NCBI RefSeq assembly: GCF_004297875.1
Contig: NZ_SCSK01000039.1
Location: 1 to 35,825 of the forward strand
Source of the DNA: Pandoraea sp.
GTDB taxonomy: Bacteria > Pseudomonadota > Gammaproteobacteria > Burkholderiales > Burkholderiaceae
Direction of reading: 5' to 3'
DNA: 35,825 nucleotides
Below, one piece after another: positions 31,901 through 35,825 of the stretch. Positions within the stretch are counted from its first letter, which is position 1; every line of letters begins with the position of its first letter. The notes below the pieces were generated by a model. The model was given only the letters and a program-made list of their open reading frames with translations. It ran no database searches and was not told the DNA's origin. A program made the translations under genes and the position numbers.

Positions 31901-34900
31901 CCAGCAAGTAGCCTTCGGCGTCCACGTTGATCCCGACGCTCAGCTTCACCTTGGGATCGCTCGCGGAAAATAGGCCCAGCAAGCCGCGTCCATAGCCATA
32001 GGTCAACCCGAAACGCTCATGCTCCGATTCGTCGAATGGCGTGCTGGCATGGTCGCCGGCGTCGCGCCCATCGGCGAACCAGTATCGCGGCACCGCGTGC
32101 TGAGGCGACGGCGCGGACAACTGGGCGACGAACTCTTGTGCGGTGCCGGGCGTCATTCCAATGTCCAGCAGTTGAGCCCGCAATAGATCGGGATTCAGTC
32201 CGCTGGCAGCTCGTCGGGTTCCCACTGAAGGGAATTGCTCCAATGCACCGATCCCTGAATTGGCCAGCCCCGCCGCTGGTGATTCGCTGGTCGGACCGCC
32301 CGGTGGCTGTTGCGCCTCCGGATAATAGGCTGCCGACACGGTGCTGCCGCCGACCGGCGACTCACCACTGCCCGGAGGCGACGTTTGCGTTTCGTCCCGG
32401 CCCCGCAGCAAGACCACCAGCGAGAGCTGCTCGCCGTGGTCATCGAAATGAAACCCCGAGATTTCGAGTCCATAACCCGGCAAGGCGCCGGTCAGCGACA
32501 CGCCTAGCGGGGTCCGTGCGGGGTCGTCACGCTCTGCGTAGGCCGCCAGCAACGACGGCTCCATAATGTCCGGGAATACCAGCAGCGTGCCCGACGAGGG
32601 CAGTACGCCGTAGTGATCGAGCAGCGCCATCAACAGCCAGCCTTCGGCGCCAGGCGCTGTCCGGCCGGGTTTGATCTCGTGCACGTTGATCACGGCCGCC
32701 CCCTCGGCGGGAGAATTGTCCGTCGCACCGATTTGCACCTTCACACTGACGCCCGGGTCGCGGCTCGACGAGAGGAGCAACCAGTTGCCGCTGGCGCTCT
32801 TCTCATAGGTCAGCTCGAGGGAGCCGGCGCCCGATGTGTCGGCCGACGCGCCCGCCGGGACGGCTCCTGCATCTTCAGTCCGGCCTGGTGGCGCGGTATC
32901 GATAAAGCTATCGAGGCTGAAGCCGCGCAACCCTACCGGCAACGCCATCACGTCGATCGGCGTTGCGTCGCTGTGACAATACGTCCGTCCGAATTCCGCC
33001 GGCTGGACAAGGCGGAACTCGTTGCCCTGGCGAACGATGACCGCGCCGCTGTCGAAGCGCTGCGGCGAGGCCGCCGGCCCCCTGAACGTGCCGCGCCCGA
33101 CCACACGAACCGCCCAGCAGGTGTCGCGATCGTCGCGCTTGTAAAGACCGAAACAGTCCGCGCCGAGATCGCCCACCGGGGTCATGTTGCCGCGAATGAA
33201 ACCGATGTCGGAGTTGTAACAGTCGGTCAGGCCCAGCGAAGTCGCGACATCGAGTACCGCCACGACCTGTGCATGATTGAGCGCCGAGGGCATACCCGCC
33301 AGATCCGTCACGGCGGCGCTCAGTGCGGCTGCCTGCGCCTCGGTGACCTCGTTGAAAATAATGACACCGCTGCCGTCGCCCGGCACCGCCTGCAGCGACT
33401 GGTCCTTGGCGTTATGGAAAACCACGCCGGTCTCGCCCAGCGGATTGCCCTGCCGATCGAGAATCGGCTGACCTTCGAGCAATGCGCCGCCGGCATCGAT
33501 CGTGCCCGCCGGGTAGACCAGCGGCTTGCCATCGGCCAGCGGCGGAATCGGCAGAATGAATTTCTGCGCGGTGGAAATCACCGGCACCGCGCGGGACATA
33601 TCGAGATCTTCCGGACGCACGTTCATCTCGGCGGAGGCAACGACGGCACGGGATGGTTCTTCCTGCAATTGGGCCACGAAGGCTCGCGCCGTGTTCTCCG
33701 ACAGACCGATGCGCAGCAACTCCGGATAGAGTGTGGACGGATCGATGCCGCGCATGGCCTGGTGGGTAACCTGCGAGATGTACGGCTCCATCGTGGTCAC
33801 CGGCGGGTTGCCTGTCTGGGTCAGGCCGAGTTGCCATGCCTGCGGGTCGGTCAGCGGCGCCGGCGGCGCCGGGTGATATTGCGCGGATAGCGTATATCGA
33901 TCCTGCGGCGGATCTCCCTCGTCCGGTGCATCTGGTGTATCCGGCGCACTCGAACGCTTGCCGAGAATTTCGTCACGCGCCACCTGTACTGCGTCGTGGA
34001 ACGCCGCCGAGCCCAGCATGCCCGGTGGCAACGCGGACAATTGTGCGTCGAGCTTGGCCTGTCGACGCGCGCTCTTGTCGAGATACATCAGTGCGTTGCG
34101 CAGAAATGTGCCGGCGTCGCGCCGCAATCGGTCGGCCACGAACGCGTCGAAATCAGCGTGTGCGCCGGGGTTCGCCGCATGCTGCCCGGATGCGGCGAGC
34201 GCGTTGCGCAGCTTGTCACCGAGTGAGCGTGCATAGACCGCACGCTGCGCCCAACGCGGAGCCAACCGATCCTCGGTCACCAGATATTGCGCGAACTTGC
34301 GCGCAACGGGCCCATAGACCGGGTGCGCCAGAATCGCTTGGGCTGTCGCGCCATCCGGCACCTCGCCCGTGACAGGTTGGTCGTTGACGGTACTCGCCGA
34401 ACTTGTGTCGGTCGACGCCGGCGCAGGAGAAGGCTGCGCATCGCGCGCGCTCGTCCACGAGACCGAGCCGATGACCGGCTCGGGTGTCTGCGCCAATTGC
34501 GCCACGAACGCCTGCGCCATATCGGTCGAGACGCCCTTGGCAACCAGGGCCGCGCTTAATGCATCGGGATCGAGCGCCCGCATGGCACTTTGCGTGCCCA
34601 ACGAAGGGAATTGTTCCAGCGCCGCGACCGGCGGGCTGCCTGTCTGGGTCAGGCCGAGTTGCCATATCTGCGCTTCGGTCAACGCCACCGGTGGCGCCGG
34701 GTGATAGGCGGCGGCTGACAGGGAGCGGGCACCGCCAGCGTTGCCTCCGTCTTCATCTTCGTCGACCGCGCCGTCGTCGGCCGTCTTGCCGGGGCGTGCC
34801 GGCATATTGTCGGGCAGCCCGGCCTGTTCGGGCAAATCGCCCGGCCGCCCCCAATACCAGCCTTGCTGAATATCGACACCCAGGGCATCGAGCCGCGCGC

Positions 34901-35825
34901 TATCTTCTTCGGTTTCGACGCCCTCGCCGATCACTTTGATGCCCATGCGATGCATGTCGTCGACCACGAATTTGACGGCCTCGCGCACGGCAGGGTCGCC
35001 CAGCGCGGCTACCCACTCGCGGGCGATTTTGAGCGTGTCGAACAGCCGGGCGCCGGCCGCCTGCGCCTGCAGCCGGGAGACGTAGTCGAGCGAGCGTTGC
35101 TGATCGAAGTCGTCGATGGCGATCTCGTGGCCTCTGGCGCGCAGGCGGCGCAGCACGTCCCGCGCGACGCGCATATCCGGCAGATCGCCGGTCTCGGTGA
35201 TTTCGAAGCTGATGCGACTGGCGGACACGCCATAGGCCGACAGCAAGGCGTCGACGGTTGCCGGTAATGTACCGTCGTTGAGTACGGGCCCCGATAGATT
35301 AATGGCCAGGTTGGCATCCGGATGACCGGCCGCCGCCCGCACTGCCTCGGCAATGACCCACTGCGCCAGCGGAAGACTCAGGCCATGCGCCTCCAGGGCC
35401 GGGATGAATTGGTCCGGCCGCAGATCGGTGTGCCGGATCAATACTTCGTAATGCGATATTTCACCGCTCAGGCTGTCGTGAAGCGGCTGGTACTGCAACT
35501 TGAATTTGCCGTTTTCTATTGCATCGTCGAGCCAGTTCGTCCAGTATGCCTTCAAGTCGGGAAATGCGACGGCCTGCACCAGAGCCTGCGCCTGCGCCTG
35601 CCTGAGCGCGCGCTGATTCAGCCCCTGCTGCTGTGTAATATCGCCGTGCAGCGACTTGATGTATTTGCCGACGAAGAACGGCGTCATGTTGGCTCCGAGC
35701 GACACCAGCTGGCTCCACTTTTGATAGCCGCTCATCTGATCCCAGTTGTGGATCAGCGCGGCGCCCTGAGTGGCCATCTGATACGTGCCGCCGATCATCG
35801 CCGGGCGGTTGATGCGGCTGGCCAG
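28944..35825 (-). CDS. Giant multidomain protein with EAL, 2H-like and kinase-like modules (5' end outside window)
   Basis: At least 2,293 codons; the frame is open to the window edge, so the N-terminus is missing. Residues below are counted from the Met at 35798. Order: unknown segment (1-90); EAL domain (92-325); repeat A1 (365-435); helical segment (about 480-612); repeat A2 (641-711); unknown segment with five Cys (735-960); module B1 (993-1133); repeat A3 (1158-1227); module B2 (1262-1400); 2H-phosphoesterase-like domain (1421-1565); two C-terminal modules with kinase-like motifs (1645-1932 and 2001-2284). Linkers are rich in Asp, Pro, Ala and Ser. No transmembrane helix is evident in the visible part. 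Size, modular repeats and position next to a T3SS suggest a secreted effector or toxin, but no secretion signal can be examined. Codon use matches the neighbours, and the frame is uninterrupted. Confidence 0.9.
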   Translation of the reverse strand: MASRINRPAMIGGTYQMATQGAALIHNWDQMSGYQKWSQLVSLGANMTPFFVGKYIKSLHGDITQQQGLNQRALRQAQAQALVQAVAFPDLKAYWTNWLDDAIENGKFKLQYQPLHDSLSGEISHYEVLIRHTDLRPDQFIPALEAHGLSLPLAQWVIAEAVRAAAGHPDANLAINLSGPVLNDGTLPATVDALLSAYGVSASRISFEITETGDLPDMRVARDVLRRLRARGHEIAIDDFDQQRSLDYVSRLQAQAAGARLFDTLKIAREWVAALGDPAVREAVKFVVDDMHRMGIKVIGEGVETEEDSARLDALGVDIQQGWYWGRPGDLPEQAGLPDNMPARPGKTADDGAVDEDEDGGNAGGARSLSAAAYHPAPPVALTEAQIWQLGLTQTGSPPVAALEQFPSLGTQSAMRALDPDALSAALVAKGVSTDMAQAFVAQLAQTPEPVIGSVSWTSARDAQPSPAPASTDTSSASTVNDQPVTGEVPDGATAQAILAHPVYGPVARKFAQYLVTEDRLAPRWAQRAVYARSLGDKLRNALAASGQHAANPGAHADFDAFVADRLRRDAGTFLRNALMYLDKSARRQAKLDAQLSALPPGMLGSAAFHDAVQVARDEILGKRSSAPDTPDAPDEGDPPQDRYTLSAQYHPAPPAPLTDPQAWQLGLTQTGNPPVTTMEPYISQVTHQAMRGIDPSTLYPELLRIGLSENTARAFVAQLQEEPSRAVVASAEMNVRPEDLDMSRAVPVISTAQKFILPIPPLADGKPLVYPAGTIDAGGALLEGQPILDRQGNPLGETGVVFHNAKDQSLQAVPGDGSGVIIFNEVTEAQAAALSAAVTDLAGMPSALNHAQVVAVLDVATSLGLTDCYNSDIGFIRGNMTPVGDLGADCFGLYKRDDRDTCWAVRVVGRGTFRGPAASPQRFDSGAVIVRQGNEFRLVQPAEFGRTYCHSDATPIDVMALPVGLRGFSLDSFIDTAPPGRTEDAGAVPAGASADTSGAGSLELTYEKSASGNWLLLSSSRDPGVSVKVQIGATDNSPAEGAAVINVHEIKPGRTAPGAEGWLLMALLDHYGVLPSSGTLLVFPDIMEPSLLAAYAERDDPARTPLGVSLTGALPGYGLEISGFHFDDHGEQLSLVVLLRGRDETQTSPPGSGESPVGGSTVSAAYYPEAQQPPGGPTSESPAAGLANSGIGALEQFPSVGTRRAASGLNPDLLRAQLLDIGMTPGTAQEFVAQLSAPSPQHAVPRYWFADGRDAGDHASTPFDESEHERFGLTYGYGRGLLGLFSASDPKVKLSVGINVDAEGYLLDPAADKFNIFMIDRGDLPPGAGSRMLLTLLQHFDIGLAPTGRATIEAIVDQSAIDAFEHQTDPAQTRLARSLARALSAHGLSAEFEFKGENKDGLSLEANWHQTVATDAPSAAESANDAPQQGLYVSRPVDPASAQHILDLGQSALTGDINWVPPNKMHVTVVRSPNDLRDGEIFTPQTEPLTIVPPDDPSAVWQLLKLGNGIVLRFEAPALKARWEEAQQQGAGWTYGDSYVAYVTVAYEIGQDFAPLPVTPFPITLGGERVEPFDAQWVQRQGLGANSDSQQAGIAQVWDPRADGVDTINWSFGYSYIPGESESRVESPPDTFTVRAHGTPDSTLLDAQGESVNPYQFVLQHNLLWKFGQTIFLAVDHAGAGGDRACAQQLADTLNTEVIAPDGPLRIAQDQVEPADGVRWLRFSPRPATPDFSVEIGDQGELTAVDAAGNREGKPLEALIGRLLGCGTVKTVFELGSDKVAALADADMGELMIDLERQSAEPYRNAGAPVSKMYEQQGEGFGRLAVYYDRYVHSTKDIQHKGVDGSETIESPYFNENTIADAQRLRHVILDVHGSAQPDDEEPSAPGDIELMVATDGHLLLHDIELPGLFTHSSAARLLADFHAFFDRIIASAQRNIAARESGAASDPSVAVPAQRLEIDWPAQPLAYADQSYMPEGVPLAHIPTPGQASAYLKVFATGDEGGAVMDQNGDPLSPHRIVLDTALDWEDHQPILLAADYAGRGGENAYAQRLANILETDVIAPDFALRLGKGNSVMMDGDGSWYRFSPQPQAPTDYTLDLRDDGSVVMTDAAGAQRTVPIDEVIGPRLGSGGTKVVFAFGKDKAIGVLGPWRGREQLDAEKAELDRRAAEGYPVIAMTLPRDVTALGQPFAVYDRFEQRPGRGVLLSHQNQRDIVSDSLYFNARTLADARRIRDLVQNGQTVCSDFELGLFSDGRLVLTDPYDPATEEYWPRERQLAVLDQIIAHAQRHVAEA
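28947..29798 (-). repeat. C-terminal module C, copy 2, kinase-like
   Basis: Residues 2001-2284, aligned throughout with copy 1: ILLAADYAGRGGENAYAQRLANILETDVIAPD, WYRFSPQP, then the better-preserved glycine loop IGPRLGSGGTKVVFAFGKDKAIGV (residues 2115-2138), DSLYFNARTLADARRIRDL and SDFELGLFSDGRLVLTDPYD (2235-2254). Gly-loop, the Lys in DKAIGV and the final Asp are in kinase-like order, but the catalytic loop is not canonical. The protein ends 30 residues later in a helical tail. Confidence 0.5.
30003..30866 (-). repeat. C-terminal module C, copy 1, kinase-like
   Basis: Residues 1645-1932. The first part (IFLAVDHAGAGGDRACAQQLADTLNTEVIAPDG ... WLRFSPRP) resembles a subdomain common in polymorphic toxins. 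The second part has a glycine-rich start (LIGRLLGCGTVKTVFELGSDKVAAL) and a late block GDIELMVATDGHLLLHDIE. Its layout recalls the HxDxxxxN...DG.L.L.D segment of protein kinases but lacks the HRD histidine and the asparagine. Probably a kinase-fold relative or pseudokinase; not certain. Confidence 0.5.
31104..31538 (-). other. 2H-phosphoesterase-like domain in the giant protein
   Basis: Residues 1421-1565. The sequence starts LYVSRPVDPASAQHILDLG, then WVPPNKMHVTVVRSP (first HxT motif, His1458-Thr1460), LGNGIVLRFEAPALKARWEEAQQQGAGW, SYVAYVTVAYE (second motif position) and FPITLGGERVEPF. From memory this block order matches the 2H phosphoesterase-like domain found in phage proteins, including anti-CBASS Acb1-type enzymes that cleave cyclic oligonucleotides. 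The second catalytic His is Tyr1534 here (AYVTV instead of PHITI), so activity may be lost or altered. A profile search is needed to confirm the assignment. Confidence 0.55.
31599..32015 (-). repeat. Module B, copy 2 (about 139 residues)
   Basis: Residues 1262-1400. Corresponds block by block to copy 1: LTYGYG, SASDPKVKLSV, IFMIDRGDLPPGAGSRMLLTLLQHF, DQSAIDAFEHQTDPAQTRLARSLARALSAHGLSAEF and LSLEANW. Identity is modest, but the order and spacing of blocks are the same, which supports an old internal duplication. Confidence 0.65.
32118..32327 (-). repeat. Repeat A, copy 3 (diverged)
   Basis: Residues 1158-1227. The first 25 residues have diverged into a Pro/Gly/Ser-rich stretch, but IGALEQFPSVGTRRAASGLNPDLL and the ending GTAQEFVAQL match copies 1 and 2. 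It precedes module B2, while copies 1 and 2 precede other segments, so the unit behaves as an inter-domain connector. Confidence 0.75.
32400..32822 (-). repeat. Module B, copy 1 (about 140 residues)
   Basis: Residues 993-1133. Pattern shared with copy 2: a start of LTY, then SRDPGVSVKV, an INVHEIKPG block, PGAEGWLLMALLDHYG, a strand with the D(I)MEPSLLAAY segment, DDPARTPLGVSLTGAL and GYGLEISGF followed by LSLVVLL. Family unknown to me; an alpha/beta fold is suggested by alternating strand-like and helix-like blocks. Confidence 0.65.
33666..33878 (-). repeat. Repeat A, copy 2 (71 residues)
   Basis: Residues 641-711, from YHPAPPAPLTDPQAWQLGL to ARAFVAQL. At DNA level, bases 33799-33878 match 34627-34706 of copy 1 at 71 of 80 positions by eye, including a 29-base identical run. 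This implies recent duplication or gene conversion between the two copies. Confidence 0.85.
34494..34706 (-). repeat. Repeat A, copy 1 (71 residues)
   Basis: Residues 365-435 of the giant protein. It runs from YHPAPPVALTEAQIWQLGL through TQTGSPPV, LEQFPSLGTQSAMRALDPD and ends in AQAFVAQL. Copy 2 has exactly the same length and copy 3 is one residue shorter. The unit has no match that I recognise. The C-terminal half (L....L...G.....A.AFVAQL) looks like a small helical bundle. Confidence 0.85.
34824..35525 (-). other. EAL (cyclic-di-GMP phosphodiesterase-type) domain in the giant protein
   Basis: Residues 92-325 follow the EAL domain from end to end: FKLQYQPLHDSLSGEISHYEVLIR (Glu118, with EVLIR for EALxR), LAINLSG (Asn167), FEITE (Glu199), AIDDF (Asp229, Asp230), LKI (Lys257), IGEGVETEED (Glu292, Glu295) and QGWYWGRP (Gln312). 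All metal- and substrate-binding positions are retained. Loop 6, normally DDFGxGxSSL, reads DDFDQQRSL and is one residue shorter, and the LKID aspartate is Ala259. Such loop changes often abolish hydrolysis. The domain is therefore either a weak phosphodiesterase or a c-di-GMP sensor. No GGDEF domain is in the visible part. Confidence 0.88.

Noticed and set aside
1..35825. Mobile elements, tRNA genes or CRISPR arrays at the cluster borders
   Set aside because: No transposase or integrase frame, no tRNA-like cloverleaf and no regularly spaced repeats were seen; horizontal acquisition cannot be argued from this window alone.

Overview
The window is high-GC DNA with dense, often overlapping genes and looks like a chromosomal accessory region of a betaproteobacterium, most probably Burkholderiaceae (Burkholderia sensu lato or Pandoraea type). 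That placement rests on general protein character; no rRNA or other marker is present, so the genus is not resolved. I see no tRNA, insertion sequence, integrase or CRISPR array.

Layout. (1) 1-5330 is ordinary housekeeping: uppP and an NCS2 purine permease on the plus strand, then a metallophosphoesterase and a GH15 glycosidase on the minus strand. (2) 5440-17900 is one long minus-strand type III secretion (T3SS) operon read sctV-S-C-D-(candidate F)-I-J-K-L-N-O-T-U. It ends at a strong intrinsic terminator. (3) 18365-23294 is a divergent plus-strand block: a LuxR-type regulator, sctQ, sctR, a VirB1-like lytic transglycosylase and a second, paralogous LuxR-type regulator. (4) 23407-28710 holds amino-acid chemistry: a histidine-decarboxylase-family PLP enzyme, an unknown protein faintly resembling YbaK, a flavin-dependent halogenase/monooxygenase and a tyrosine phenol-lyase. 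The last two form a probable operon. (5) 28944 to the right edge is one enormous minus-strand gene (at least 2,293 codons, 5' end outside the window). It encodes an EAL domain, three copies of a 70-residue repeat, two copies of a 140-residue module, a 2H-phosphoesterase-like domain and two C-terminal kinase-like modules.

How it fits together. The T3SS has a nearly complete basal machine and export gate (V, S, R, T, U, C, D, J, K, L, N, O, Q, I). The order is rearranged: S sits between V and C, and Q-R sit with the regulators. No recognisable sctP ruler, gatekeeper, translocator or chaperone gene lies in the window. SctU lacks the NPTH self-cleavage motif, which is the most unusual point in the apparatus. 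The two LuxR-type proteins are the obvious candidate regulators. The giant protein next door is a reasonable candidate secreted effector or toxin, because it combines a cyclic-dinucleotide phosphodiesterase fold, a 2H phosphodiesterase-like fold and kinase-like folds. Secretion and enzymatic activity are inference only.
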